Shown: positions 12,063 to 24,886 of the stretch, in pieces
How positions within the stretch are numbered: the first letter of the stretch is position 1
How the letters are laid out: each line of letters starts with the position of its first letter
From: Nissolia schottii
Lineage: Eukaryota > Streptophyta > Magnoliopsida > Fabales > Fabaceae
Reading direction: 5' to 3'
NCBI GenBank assembly: GCA_003254905.1
Contig: QANU01070688.1
Span: 61,534-125,533 of the forward strand
Length of the DNA stretch: 64,000 nucleotides
Position numbers and translations under genes: made by a program
Notes under the pieces: generated by a model
What the model saw: the letters and a program-made list of their open reading frames with translations, nothing else
Database searches by the model: none
Told to the model about the DNA's origin: nothing

Positions 12063-15000
12063 TTACGAGGAGGACCGGCAGGTGAAGAAGTTGAAGTCAG
12101 GGTGGAAGAGGCTGAGCTGCTTCAGCCATGAGTCGGCGGCGCTGTACAGGTCTGACGCCCTCTCGTTGTTGTGCGAGGGACTTAACCAAATGTCTCCCTG
12201 CATCTTGTAGGTGGCTAGGCCGAAGGGCGAGAGTGGTATGCAGCCGTTGTCCTTTTTCTTGCACTTCTCTCCCACAATGCTCCCCCACCCTTTCGGAAAG
12301 TATGCATCTTTCGCTTCGTCGATGTCATCGCAAATGCTCGCCCAATCTGCAGAAACAAATAAGACTAAAGTTACAACAAAATATGTGCAAGATATAGCTT
12401 TCTATGCAATAGAAAATGTGTGCATTGTTCAGGGAAAATTCTGCAAAAGATATAACTGGAACAGAACCTTCAAAAGTAGCTAGGAGCCTTGATGCCTAAA
12501 CAATGGTCAATGGCTATATATTCAACACGAGGTTCTAAATCAAACCATCAAACCAGATTACAATATTATTTTAGACAAGGATAACAATTTCTAATTACAG
12601 CTTAAAGGTAATATCAATTATCACAATCTTGCAAGTAATGCATATCAATGTGCAAACTGTGTCAAAACACAAATTGAAGAAAAAGAACAAGACAAAACTC
12701 CGCAGCAATATTTGCTGAGTGTGAAAATTGGAAAATGCAGTGGATGAGGTAATTCTTTTGACAAGACGATACAGAACAGCACGTTTTACCATCTCCCGAA
12801 TGAGAAATACAAAGGCCTTTTTTTTTTTTTTCCTCTTCTGATTTTCACAAAACATACTCATCACTGGATCGAAAGAGAAAAATAACAGTGCCAAGATACC
12901 TTGGAAAGAAGAGGACAATGTATGGTAAGTGAGGAAGCATGTCGCCAAGTCCTTCTCATTTTTCGGACACGGTATGGGATAAATCGGGTACCTGTTCAAT
13001 GATAACAAGTCAGTACAACATATTTCTACATCTTTCAGTCAGTGAGTAATATAAACTTCACAAGATAGAGAAAAACTGATTAGAAACTTATTATTCTGGT
13101 ATATGCATTCATTGAGAAAAACAGAACCAAAAATTTGATCAACAGAATACATTTCTGCGAACTTCAATTCTACATCATTTAGAAACATTGCTATAAATTT
13201 ATATTACTAGAAACATTGCTAGAAACATTTAGAAAAACAGAACCAAATATTGTTATTGACTGTAAGTTATGTTCGGATGAATGGTTCTTATAATGCTAAC
13301 TGAAAATGTGAAGCTTTCCTTCAGAGCTTTATCTATAAATTACAGGTACACAGGCCAATTTATCTCCAGGTATAAGCTTAAGTGCTCATTCTTGGAACAA
13401 TAAAATTTCACTATAACAAGAGCAATGAGTTCTACTCACCAAGCAATAGCCATCCAAGATGCTGGGGAAAGATCCACGCTCTTCAACGTCATTAACGCCG
13501 GATGGCTTTTCACCAACTCGCTTATCTGAAACAGAAAAAACAACCACACTATGTGAGTGAATGCAACAAATACATTTGTTTTGCATTACCAAAAGAGATT
13601 GCAAAAACTACTTAAGTCAGTCATAGGCTACCTTGTCGGCAAATGGAAACCTCTCGTAAGGGGAAGCCCTCTCAGTGTAGTCCAAGTAAAGGTAGCCAAG
13701 CATATCCCTTGTAGGCCATGAACCCGGCTGGTCACAGTTCGAATCCAAAGAAATAGCATCCCATGCTTTGCTAGAATTGTTGCTCAATGATCTCGACAGT
13801 TCGTCGCTTCCACTATCGTCACTCCACGAATCGGACTCGAATTCAGCCACATCATTATCCTCTCTCCGGCTCCTATGTGACGAGAACATTTACTTAAAAC
13901 CATTTTGTTGATACATTTAGTAAGTATGTAAAGCACATAGTATTGTTTGTCTTGCATACCTAGAAGCTGCAATAGACTTAGTGCTGTAGATTTGGATCGC
14001 CGACAAATACGGAACATAAAATTGTGTCAGAGTCTCACCACTTTCCAGCATCACAGGCGTACCAGCACCATATGCACTCCATTCATAATAGCAGTCCCAA
14101 ACATCTTTCAGAGTGAAGTACTCAATTGTGTCCTTAGCAAGTGGTAGCCACTGACTATTTAGATCATTAAAGCAACTCTGCAAAATACATTTCAAAACAA
14201 CCAAAGACAAAATTAAGGAACATTGGCACTTTTCACACAAAACTTGATTTCCACTTTGTATGTGACTAGAAAATACAAAATGGTTCATTACAATAGGTGG
14301 CACAAACTTTTCTCGCAACTAATGGATAAGGGACACATCAAGGTGCTCCTTCAAGTACGTTTCATAAATGAGCACAAGTAACTACTTTCGCACAATAGGA
14401 CCAGCAATGCATTGTTATTCATCCAAGAAACAAAGAAATGTCAAATATTACAAAAGAGCTTACTTAATGAAACTAATTATTGACGCGTGGTTGCATCAAA
14501 TGCAAGAAACAGGCTTTACAATCTTTGTTTTCACACTTGATGAAGCAAGAGATAGGGTTTAGGGAAACTGGTTTACCAAAAATATAAATAACTATTGACG
14601 ATCAAGTCATTACTGACTAATAAACAACATCAAGCCAAAGGTGCTAGCCTAGTAATTGCAACATCACACTCCATTTTTCCGTCATTGTTTTCTGCCTTAA
14701 CATACCTCCTTTTGGTTAATTGTGAACAAAGATGGATAAAAACCACATAATCACGTAGCAATTTGTACCTAGAAGTCTAGAACTAGCATATGAACATTCC
14801 TAGCGGACCACATCTTTTAAGAGAAAAAAAGGGATCCACAAATAAAAATAACAATAAAAATAGAAAACAATAATACTAAACGTAGTAAATGATCCATCAT
14901 TTATCACTAGCCCAATTATTCAAACTACTACTATAAGTCTATAACGTAGTACCAACACATGGCGCAAACAATTTCCTGTCACTATCACCTGGGTCAGGGC

Positions 15001-16304
15001 GAAGAAGCCATGAGAATCACGAGGCACTTAGCTTATTAAAGTAACTTTGAGATTTGTTTTTAAGAGAAAAATGCCACTCAACACTGTTGTGTTACCATTA
15101 ATTAAAAAAAAGAAAACATCTAAAAGTTAAAAAAAAACTAACTTTAACACGCTTAAAATTAACTCTCCGGTGGTGCTTAAAGGCCTTAGTTGTCCAATGA
15201 AAAGAGGAAGCCAATGATTTATTCATCTCTAACTCAAACAACAACAAAATTTTCAAGGCAGTGTTAATTCCTTAACAAAATCCCGCAGGACATGCTCAAT
15301 TTGAGAAATCAGGAAAAATATTTCTTTATCCTGTTTTAATGTTTTACTTAGAAGTAACCACGAGTTTGGTCTGGTTATAATGATGATGGTATGGATAATG
15401 TTACGTTTATTTAAAAAAATAAATAAAATGAAAGGGACATGTAAATGAAGATAAAATAATCCGAAGGTAATGGCATCAACGAATATTCCAATGAGAACAA
15501 AGGGCAATTTTTGCTTGACCTTGACCATACCTCTAACGACGTCGTTTGACCCATAACAAAACATTGACTCTACGATTCCCTTTTAACAAACAACCGAATC
15601 CACTGTTTGAGGATCATTATGTTTCCATAAAAATAATAAATTTAACCAGGAAAAAAAAAGAAGAAATAAGAATCTTACCATAGGTATGGACATATGTAGT
15701 TAAAATTAGTTATGTATTCTAATTTTAATTAGTATTTTAAATTTAAAATTATTGAAATATAAAAAGGTATTGATATTTTTATAAGAATTACGTACCAAAA
15801 AACAACTAAAAATTGATTAAAAAATTCAGATAAAAATTTAATCTCTGATCAATCAGAATGTTTATCTCTAAATTTCCTCCCCCATTATCCTCGGGTAAAT
15901 TGGATTAGATAAATAACAAATCCATGATTCCACAAATTCCGCATATCAACGAGGGAATTTGTAATTTCTAATAATAAACAAAGAAAAAAAAAACCCAAAA
16001 TTGAATCTAAACAGAAAAAATAAAAAATAAAAACTGAATAATGCCACCATGGCACTTATCCCACCCCGAAAGTGAAGAAAACTTTGTACCCTGAAACGCT
16101 GACATGAATTAAATTGGATGACGATAAGAAACAAAAACATAAAATAAAACTAATTAAATTAATAAAAAAATTAAAATTAAAATAAAAAAAAGGGGTTACC
16201 TGAGGAAGAGTCCTTGAAGGAACAACTGGTGTCACACATTGAAGAAATCGTTCCAGATTCGAGATAGAGCTTCCGGGGCAACAACACGTCGATGGTGAGG
16301 ACAT
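12063..16304 (-). CDS. DUF789 family protein
   Basis: Six exons join in frame with GT/AG borders: 16304-16200, 14177-13960, 13872-13632, 13525-13440, 12991-12900 and 12346-12063, giving 341 residues plus stop, the usual size for this plant family. The protein begins MSSPSTCCCPGSSISNLERF. Conserved-looking blocks are YFTLKDVWDCYYEWSAYGAG (exon 2), DMLGYLYLDYTERASPYERF (exon 3), WYPIYPIPCP (exons 4-5) and the tail LFHPDFNFFTCRSSS. An acidic, Ser-rich linker lies in exon 3. Arabidopsis relatives such as At1g03610 are annotated only as DUF789, so no function is given. There is no signal peptide or membrane segment. Intron 1 is 2.0 kb. The frame is clean throughout. Confidence 0.93.
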
Positions 16305-18220
16305 AATTTTCCCGAGAAAGTGACAGAAAATCCCACCGAAGAAAGTTTTCAGAGGAGGCTCTGTCCCTCCTCCAAACCTCTCAATTCCTTCTCAGTGATT
16401 GATCAGCAATAAGAGATAAATAACATTATGGTATAAGGACCATTTGGTAAAATCACATGAATTTTCCTAAGCAGCTCCATAGTCAAACATATCATGTCAT
16501 TATTTTCCTTTTTTCAAAAACAGTAATAAGTAATTAATAATACCCCCAGAAAAAGAAAAAAAGAAGGAATCTTATTAATTCCCACTTTCCTTATGGGAGA
16601 GGTTGGATTTGGATTTTCATAGAGGAGGAGGAGGAGGAGGAGAAGGCAGCATTGTGAATAATCAGGGAAAAAGTGTTAAAACAAAGGAAGAAAGGGGGAA
16701 AAAAGAAAATAAAAGAGACAAAATTGCACCAACTTACCTAATTTTAAATGAAAAGGTAAAATCCATTATAGCCCTTCAAGTGCTTTGAATTCATTAAAGC
16801 TTGAAGCTTTTTATGAAGAACAAGAGATGATGAAAGATGAAGGAGAAGAGGGTAGGTCGAGAGAGAGAGAGAGAGAGAGAGTGTGTAACGCTGCCTCTGT
16901 AGTTATTTTATTTTTAATTGAGTTTGTGCTTAGGAAGAGAGCTTAATCAGTTCTTCTATTTATTAAATAAAAGAAACGGATTTGGGGATTTGAGAAAATG
17001 AAGAGAAGAAAAGAAGAAAAAGGAGAGCGAGATTATGAAGAGAAGAAGAAAGAAGTGAGAAGTGAGAAGAGAGAAAGAAGACGGAGATAGTGGTGGGGTG
17101 GGGAGGGGGGAGTGAGAGTTCGCTTCGCCGCGTGTGTTGAAAGGCAGTGTTTTTTGGTCAGTCTTAGTATTATCTTTTTGTTGCGTCGTTTGTTTGTTCC
17201 TCTAGGCCTTGTTTTGTAATTTTCTTTTTGTTTATTTATTTTTATTTTTAGTTTTTGGTGTTATTATGGGTTTGATGGTTTGGGATACAATATGATCCAC
17301 GTGTTGGTTATGTTCTCTCAATTTTTATTTATGAAAAAGGCTAAAAACCCAAAATATATTCGAGTCTCTTCCCCTCACATGCCTCTCTTAGATTCACTAT
17401 GTTGTGTTCCTATAGTCAAAAACCCACCACAATATAATTTAGCGGGGTTTGATTTGTGACTGTTGTTTTTAACTCTGTGTTCATGATATTTAATATTTTA
17501 GCACGTTTTGTTCGTATTTGAATACTTGTGTTGTTTTAGTTTATATTTGAGTACTTGTTTTAGTTTTAATTTGAGCTTAAGTGATTAAGGCTAATATGAA
17601 GCTCCTCCTCCTTGATGTCTAAATAATTACAAATAAAATGGTAAACCAAAATGTTAAAAAAAATATTAAAAAAATTATAGACAAAATTAATATAAAATCT
17701 ATCTGCGACAGAATTAATCAATAGTAAAGACAAATTTAATTAATAAAACCTATTTGTAGTTATAGACAAAGTAAAATTTGTCATCAACGATTATTTTACA
17801 AATAGATTTTTTTTGTTTGTAATAAATAAAAATCTATCTATAATTAACATTTTTCTAGTAGTAAATTAATGACATCATCTAGAAAATGCATGGGTTAGAT
17901 TTAAAAAATTTACAATAAAATAAATTTGGACTCAATTTTATCTAATTTATGTACAAATATATCCTGATGGGTTGAGCTAAATTAAGAAAAATAACAATAG
18001 TAAAGTGTTTAGTTGGGAGATAAAAGTGAAAATAATTTTTATGGATAATGAAGTTTATGTGTGATTTATTCATGAACCTCATCATTCATAAATTACAAAA
18101 GAACATCATCATCCACACAAAAATTTCTCCCACTTTATCCCCAACCAAACGTACTCAGGTAAAGTAAAAATTTTGACGTTGAAAACTAAAAAGTTTAGTA
18201 TTAATTATTTCTTTAATTCC
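16305..18220. other. Intergenic, DUF789 promoter side
   Basis: The first several hundred bases form the leader and promoter of the DUF789 gene, with purine-rich tracts and a (GA)n run at 16859-16881. Beyond about 17200 the sequence is AT-rich. Around 17640-17860 it shows words typical of CACTA subterminal regions and a TTTTTCTAGTAGT motif resembling a CACTA end, but no second terminus was found. No gene is supported. Confidence 0.5.
16859..16881 (+). repeat. (GA)n microsatellite
   Basis: Uninterrupted GA dinucleotides in the purine-rich region upstream of the DUF789 gene, which would read as a CT tract in that gene's own orientation. Such tracts are common in plant promoters and leaders. Confidence 0.85.
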
Positions 18221-18649
18221 CACTATTAGAAAAGCGCTTTTTAGTGGCAAATTTATTGACATTATAACCAAATACCAATGAATTTTTTTTGTTTCTGGCG
18301 AATTTTGCGTCAAAAAATATTCGACAATATAAAAGTCGTCGGTAACTAGTTACTTTCAAATACATAATCCGACAATGATTACAATTAGGTATATACGTCG
18401 GTAAGTTATTATAGGAACAACGTCTCTGTGTTGGTTCTCAACGGATATATCCGCCGATAATGAGTTTTGTTATAATAATATTATTTAAGGTACCGACATA
18501 TATATACATATATATATTGGAAATATATGAAATTTAAATAAAATTAAAAAAATTGTAATTGTAAATAACAGAATTAATATTAATTATAATTAAATTAAAT
18601 ATCCAATAAATTTAATATTCATAAAAATAAAATTAAATATTCATTAAAA

Positions 18650-20670
18650 CAAGTATACCGAACTCGTGCCAACAAGGAAAATAGATGTAGGGTCTTACGG
18701 CGTATTAGGACAACCTACTTGTATGGTCTGCATTAGGACACAACATAACAAACTATACACAAACAACCACCTGAGCAGCTATCTGAGTTTATTTATTTGA
18801 TGTGGTTCTATCCTACCGCTAATTGGGGTATCCACTATTCTATCTAAGTTACTAATTGTATGGGTTACTGGATCTACTGGGTGCTTGGGCTACCTGAGTT
18901 ATTTAGGTCATTGTATTTATTATCCTAATGTCTATGTGTCATGTTGAGGGTTACTGATTATGTTCAATCATTAGACCTAGTCCTGTTACTAAGCTATTTA
19001 CCTATTTGAACTACTATAACTAAATAACTTAACGAGGTTGAGAACTATGGGTTGCGTCACCTATCATTGACCGGTTGATGGACAACTGCCAGTTACTCTA
19101 CTTGATGTATCAGTTGGCTGGGATGAATACCTTGGGTAATGGTACTGGCTAACTAGTCTGGCATCTTATGCTGATTTAACTACCTTTATGTGGACTGGCT
19201 ACTCTAACCTCCACCATTTTTATGGCTACGCTAGCTATGATCTTATGGTGACTAACTACTTTAGGATGACTATACTAATTGATGGTTCTTACGATTACTT
19301 TACTTTATTGTCATTGACTGGTGATCTAGATTTACTAACTACGACGACTGGCTAGTCTGACCTCTGATGTTATGGCTAAGCCTATGTTGGTTTAGTACTC
19401 TATTACGGTCACACTGTCTAACTATGTGGTTACTACTTTCTCGTGATCCTTACCTATATTGGGACAATGCACTGACTAATTGCTACGTAACTGACATGAC
19501 TTAGCTGGTTAACTGTCCTACGACTATTATTGGCTAGTTGTCCCTTTCTGTACTGACTAACTATTGGGGCTAAGACAAGTACTACTATGTTGGCTATCCT
19601 ATTCTTGTTAACTAATAACTACTAACGATCAACTGGGTAACCGCTAATAGTCTATTAGTATATATTGGGCTAATTATCACAAACTCAGGATTGGAGTATT
19701 ACTGCTGTGGACTAGCTGTTGGGGTTTACTGATGGTTATTGCTATACCAACTAACTATTGTGGAACTATCAACTAGGCTAGTGTATTTATGATGGTTATT
19801 GTTTTTGGACTACTTCTCGATTGTGAGAACTGTGATAGATAATTGAGTTTGTAAATATGCTAAATCTAAGGACAAGACATTTCCAAGTATGTTGGACTCG
19901 TGCTAGCGTACTGGCCTTGTACACCTAATCTAATTTAATTATGGAATCCTGAGTCTGCTATCCTAAGATTCACATGGTGCATTAATTATTATGTCAATTT
20001 ATCTTGGTGATCTAACTATGACACACATTATGAATTTATCGTTATATCTATATAACCTATGTCACTATCAATTATGGAAAGCCTGACATAATCTTGACAT
20101 GTCATAACTAAGTATATAAGTCTTTACCTAAGCCTACACGTGCAATTACTAAGCAACATTGAGCATATAAATAAATAAACAACTAACTAAACTAACGAAT
20201 TAAAACAACTGAATAAATAAATAAAGAAATAACTAACTAAATAAATAAACAAAAATATAAGTCAGAACTAACTTGATTGACGAGCCACAAAACAACACAC
20301 TGTTGACGCACTGGGACCTCCACTCACCTGGAAAGGACAAGGGCTGAGGAGCACTGCATTGGGAGCTCCAAGCCACATTTGCATCCAAGGTGGAGGCACT
20401 GCTTCTCCACAAAATAATACTTGAGCCAGAAGTCCTAACAGTGGGTGGAACTTCATGAGCTCTGGATTGGCAACTGAAGCTCTACCTGGGGTCTCTATTT
20501 ATAGGGGAAGAAACACCCTCCCCAAGTATCCACAAGTGATGTGGGAGTTGGTTTTGAAATCGTCAAGCCGCTGCAACGCGTGGCCAGTGCTGCTTCTTCT
20601 CCGTGCCGTTGCAGCGCTTTGCCCTTTTTTTATGACCCTTCCTAAGGTACTTCGAAAATGGGTCATCACA
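18650..20670. mobile_element. LTR-like retroelement remnant inside the CACTA-like element
   Basis: Composition changes sharply from the AT-rich CACTA arms. Near 20497 a TATTTATA box lies in a GC-richer block, and about 170 bp on the block ends GGGTCATCACA, a terminus common in plant Gypsy LTRs (TGTGATGACCC inverted). Positions 18790-19870 are an odd stretch dominated by CTA, TGGCTA and ACTACT words. The other boundary and the orientation are uncertain. The most likely reading is a long, old Gypsy-type LTR fragment with no coding domain. Confidence 0.4.
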
Positions 20671-21974
20671 AAAACATACACTAACAATTACAATAATTAA
20701 CACATGCATACACAATTTCAATAATTACACAACCAATTTCCCAAATTCAGTAGTCATCTATCCTATTACCGTTAACTATCCTAAAATAAAAGTTTTAAAA
20801 AATTAAATAAATAAACAGCGAGGGAGACTTACCAGCGATAGAAGCGGTGGTAGCAGTGGAGACAACGGTGGAGGCGGTGACAGCGGTGAAGCAGGCTCGG
20901 TGGAGAAGAGGGTTGGGCGGTGGACCTATGGTGGTGGCGAAGCGCAGAGTGGGAGGAGATGGAGCAGAGGCAAGCAAAGCAAAGGCGGCAGAGGCAGAGA
21001 CAAAAGTGGACAAAGGGGGCTAGAGGTATATAGAATGAGGATATATAGTTGTCAGAGAGAAAAAGGATAGGAAGAAAATAAGGAAGAGGTCATGAAATAA
21101 GGTTCTAGTTTCGTTACCAAAAGATTTATCCCCTGCTAAATACAATCCACCAATAAACAATTTAAGTGAAATTGTGCGTTTCACTTGGGCGGGAATCTCA
21201 CCTACTTTGAAAAATTCATTATTGGCAGATTTATTTGCTGATAAAAGTAAATCTGTCGATAATTTGTAGGGCCAAAACCATATGTTTTGTTTTCGACGGA
21301 ATATGCTATAAATAACCCTAAACAAGTTAATCCTATGCAATTATGGGGTCTCATAAATTGTTTAAAGTTAATTTTATCATCTTATGTTCTTATGTTTAAA
21401 GAAACATCGATACACACACACACACACACAAAGATCATCAATAACACTCATAACCAACATTAATTGAAGTAAGCTCTTGTACTTCTAGTTATTCCTCAGA
21501 AGAACGAAATTAACACGATTGTATGTGTATTTAATTATATGCTTAGCGTGGTGCCAAAGAATGAATTCTCCACATGTGTATGTCATTTTGGTAATCATTA
21601 ATCGTATGACAATTATTATATGGTAATATTCGTTTGTGGAATTATTAAAGTTGCATAGTCCATACGTGGTTCTCATAACTAGTTAAGTACATCGTATGTC
21701 AAATTTATGGAAATGAGGTTATGTCACGTTCTTTTACTAACGAGAATGAATATAAACGGTAAATTTAATAACACTAAACCATTACAGGCGGATATATTCG
21801 CCAATAAACTTATTATGTTATATTATTTATTATCTTATATTTATCGACAGATTTATCCGTCAGTAAAGTTTTGGCACCAACTCATGCCAATATTTACCAG
21901 CAGATATTTTGGCGGATAATTATCTGTCGGTAAATATTTAGATCTTAGCCAAAAGAATTGTGAAAAGTATCTAC
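20671..21974. other. CACTA-like interior with no recognised gene
   Basis: This part of the CACTA-like element has an AC-rich stretch after 20671, a GC-richer segment at 20815-21010 whose minus strand is open but shows only a low-complexity Ala/Ser/Thr-rich product, a (CA)n run near 21412-21429, and subterminal repeat words from 21180. No domain was recognised. Confidence 0.4.
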
Positions 21975-22528
21975 TGTAATATCCCGCTTTTTCACTGTAC
22001 GGATAATTAGCGTAATAAATAATTATAGGTTAATTAGGGAGGTAAGAAAATTAAATTATTACCTTTAATTCATAAGAATCATCTTTAACCCATAAAAATA
22101 GCAGTCAAAGTTGAGGTTTCATGACCGGCGAATTTTTCAGAGCCTTAAGCCGATTTCTGGACCAATCGGGAAATAACCGTAAACATAAATATTTAATTAA
22201 TTTTCTAATCATGATTAGAGAATTAATAAGGGAAATTATTAGGTAAAATATCCCTAGGAAATAGGACGTGTCACAGTAGAAAGTTCGGCGGACAACCNTT
22301 GGTTGTAAGCCTCAAGCTCTATCGTTTGTCTTATATACTTTGATTCACACATGGCTCATATTTTGTAAATATGCACTCAGTAGAAAAGTTTTAAATTGGT
22401 CCATATTTTCCTTAACCAAATATTTTCAAAAAAAATAGTAAGGGACTATAAGTATTCCCACCAAGTGATTAACAACCTAGTGAGCATTGTGTACTACTCG
22501 AGGGTATGCAGTTAGCTAGGGTGTTACA
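21975..22528. mobile_element. Solo LTR
   Basis: It begins TGTAATATCCCG and ends GGGTGTTACA, a near-perfect inverted pair with TG...CA ends, and is flanked by the perfect 5-bp duplication TCTAC (21970-21974 and 22529-22533). There is no internal coding region. The termini fit a Gypsy-type LTR, though Copia cannot be excluded. It inserted into the right arm of the CACTA-like element and is therefore younger than it. One N lies at 22298. Confidence 0.85.
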
Positions 22529-23064
22529 TCTACTGCCAAATTTAATGCATAAAATTTGCTAGTATTTTTTACGGATATATCTACCAATAAAACTTGTCGA
22601 TAGAGGATGTTTTTCTAATAGTACTTAATGCCAAAACCTTTAAAAACCTATATTAAGAATAAGAGGGAGCAAAAAATAACTAAAATTAAGTCCAAAAGGA
22701 GGGGTGAGTAATTTTGTAATTTACTATATTCGTATTAATTATTACTTTGACTTTTCTCTCATATGAATACTATTCTCTCTCCTTTTGATGCTTATCTAAA
22801 ATAAAATTACAAAACTATCATCAACTCTGCGTTAATTCTTGAAATATATGGTTGAATTTTGTGTCCAATTTGATAGATTTTTCGTTTGGTATCCAAGTTT
22901 TTATGTAGGTACTCGGTATCCTCTTATATTTAAATAGTTGTAATCCAATCATAAAATTAAAATAATAAGTAATTTGAGTTAATAAGATACTTGACTAAAT
23001 TTTAGATACAATAGTAATTGTATTCTTAAATTTTATGAAGTAACAAAAAAAATGTTAAGTCTTT

Positions 23065-23500
23065 GAAAATGGGTGACAGAAAGCCACTGAGTGGTCATAA
23101 AAAGTTTCATGTGACATCAATTTAATTTCTGCAAGATTTTTAACATCAAATAAGTTCCTAAAAGCTTAAATATGGTGTCACATTATTCCCTCAAAATTCG
23201 TTTGATATCAAGTATGTATGTGAAAACTCGGAATTTGTTTGATTTATGCTTTTATTTAGAAAACACAAAACAGAAAACAAATTAAAAACAATTAATGAAA
23301 ATATAAATCAAACAAGAGATCAAAATAGTCTTTTCAGATGATTAAAATGATGTCACAATTTAATTGTTAAGAACTAATTTGGTGTCAAAAACTGACAGCG
23401 ACTAATGTCAGATTTCAACTCAAAAACTTGTTTGATATTAAAAATCTTTTAAAGATAAAATTGATGTCACATAATAATTTCAGTGACTCAAATGCATATT
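23065..23500. repeat. Degenerate inverted-repeat element (MITE/MULE-like)
   Basis: Two arms (about 23065-23180 and 23380-23500) are imperfect inverted copies sharing words such as GTGACATCAATTTTA and AGATTTTTAACATCAAA. There is no coding capacity. Ends and target duplication could not be fixed. The flanking stretch 22623-23774 otherwise holds only AT-rich sequence. Confidence 0.4.
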
Positions 23501-23774
23501 TACTATTATTTTTACTTAATTTGTTTCTTGAATTTTGTTTTATGGTTTTATGTAACAAAAAAAGAGGGATGTACCAGTTTTTATTTTAATGATTTTGGTG
23601 GAAAATCCACATGATTGTGGTATTTACAAAGTGTAAATCACATGTTGCGGTTGCTCCATAGAGATTACCAAAACGTAGTAATTTTCTTTTTGTAAATCAC
23701 TGCTCATTGACAATTTATATATTTTATTAATATTTTTTTAATAAATTGTCATTTTAATATTGTTTTTATTATTA

Positions 23775-24246
23775 TTGTAATAAATCACAATTATTAGTGG
23801 TGATTTGTTAATAAACTCTAGCTTAATTAGAATTAATGTCTCCCTCCTCCTAAAGGTCTTGAGTTCGAATCCCTCCAATATAGTAAAAAAAATATTGTGG
23901 CAAGTTATAACAAGCTATCAAGATCTGATAATTTATTTAAAACACACCACAATTTAGTATTTTCTATATCATTTACAATATTATAAAAATTTGCAAAGAT
24001 ATTTGTTAGATTATGGTTCTATGGGAACTATTACAATTGTATGGAAAGTTTTTACAATCCAGGAAAAATATTCCTAATTTTATTTTTAAAAAACATGAAT
24101 TCAGGGGGGGAAAATCCACAAAGTAATAATTTTTTTTGGAACATATGAAAATGAAAAAAAAGACTAAGGTCATAGGATCTAAGTTTCCATATAACTAGCA
24201 CATGACAATAGTTGAATTGCAGGGGGATCTTTCATAATGCATAAAC
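23775..24246 (+). repeat. Dispersed repeat with tRNA-like B box, copy A
   Basis: This matches 24966-25456 over almost its whole length, with scattered substitutions and small indels. Near 23868-23880 it has GTCTTGAGTTCGAATCC, close to the pol III B-box consensus used by tRNA-derived SINEs. No tRNA cloverleaf can be formed, so it is a repeat rather than a tRNA gene. Confidence 0.7.
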
Positions 24247-24886
24247 TATTAGTCATAGTGATATGAATTTCATGTAAAAAACACGACACTCGTAAAAAGA
24301 TTTAGATTTGGAAAGGTTGGTCCCTCAACCTTTACTCAACCTGTGAATAAGAACATTGTCTGCACACGCACAACCCTCAATCAACCTATGATTGAGAACC
24401 TTGGATAAAAGAGTACTCACAAATAAAGTGAGAGATAATAAAGAAATAAATCTCACAATAAAGTTGATAATCAAAAGTTGTTCTTGGCTAATAGCCAATG
24501 TACCTATTTATACTAAAATAAGAGACTTAATAACCAAAGAAATTAATAAAAACCCTAAAATTACTAAAGGGGGCCAAATAATACTTTATGCCTAAAAATT
24601 ACAATAATGACTTAAATAAAATAATGGCTCAATTAAATTGATATTCAATAAATCATATGGACTCAAAAATCATTAGAGCAAGTTAATCCATGCATTCAAG
24701 TGTGGTTAAGTGTATCTACTGTACCGTGGGGCTCCATTTATCTCTTCAATTAATTCAGCGTCTAACGTGAACTTTGACTTTGACTCTAAGGTTGACTTTG
24801 ACTTTTTTGTGAAAATTTGGTCCACTAATGGTTGCATCCTTGCAACCCGACTTTCTATCTTGTGGTCCCCATCATTGAACCTTTAG
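24247..24886. other. Insert between the two repeat copies, possibly LTR-derived
   Basis: This stretch has no counterpart after copy B, so it looks like an insertion into one duplicate. It includes CTATTTATACTAAAAT near 24504 and AT-rich flanks reminiscent of a retroelement LTR, but no clear ends were identified. Confidence 0.3.

Larger units (their letters stand above)
18221..22622. mobile_element. CACTA-like (En/Spm) transposon, non-autonomous and interrupted
   Basis: The left end is CACTATTAGAAAAGCG and the right end TTTTTCTAATAGT, which mirrors it except that the final G is now A. The subterminal parts (18240-18480, 21180-21260, 21790-21950, 22550-22610) carry the palindromic words typical of plant CACTA elements, such as CGGATATATCCG and GTCGGTAA. 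No transposase was recognised. A clear 3-bp target duplication is missing (TCC against CTT or similar), so age or end damage is likely. A solo LTR and probably other retroelement sequence sit inside it. Confidence 0.65.

Noticed and set aside
12097-12483. Open frames on either strand over the last DUF789 exon
   Set aside because: They are shadows of the real minus-strand exon (12346-12063), which alone keeps family text and splice phase.
23860-23885. Possible tRNA gene (B-box match)
   Set aside because: No matching A box at the right distance and no cloverleaf; the same words recur in a repeat copy at 25053-25073.
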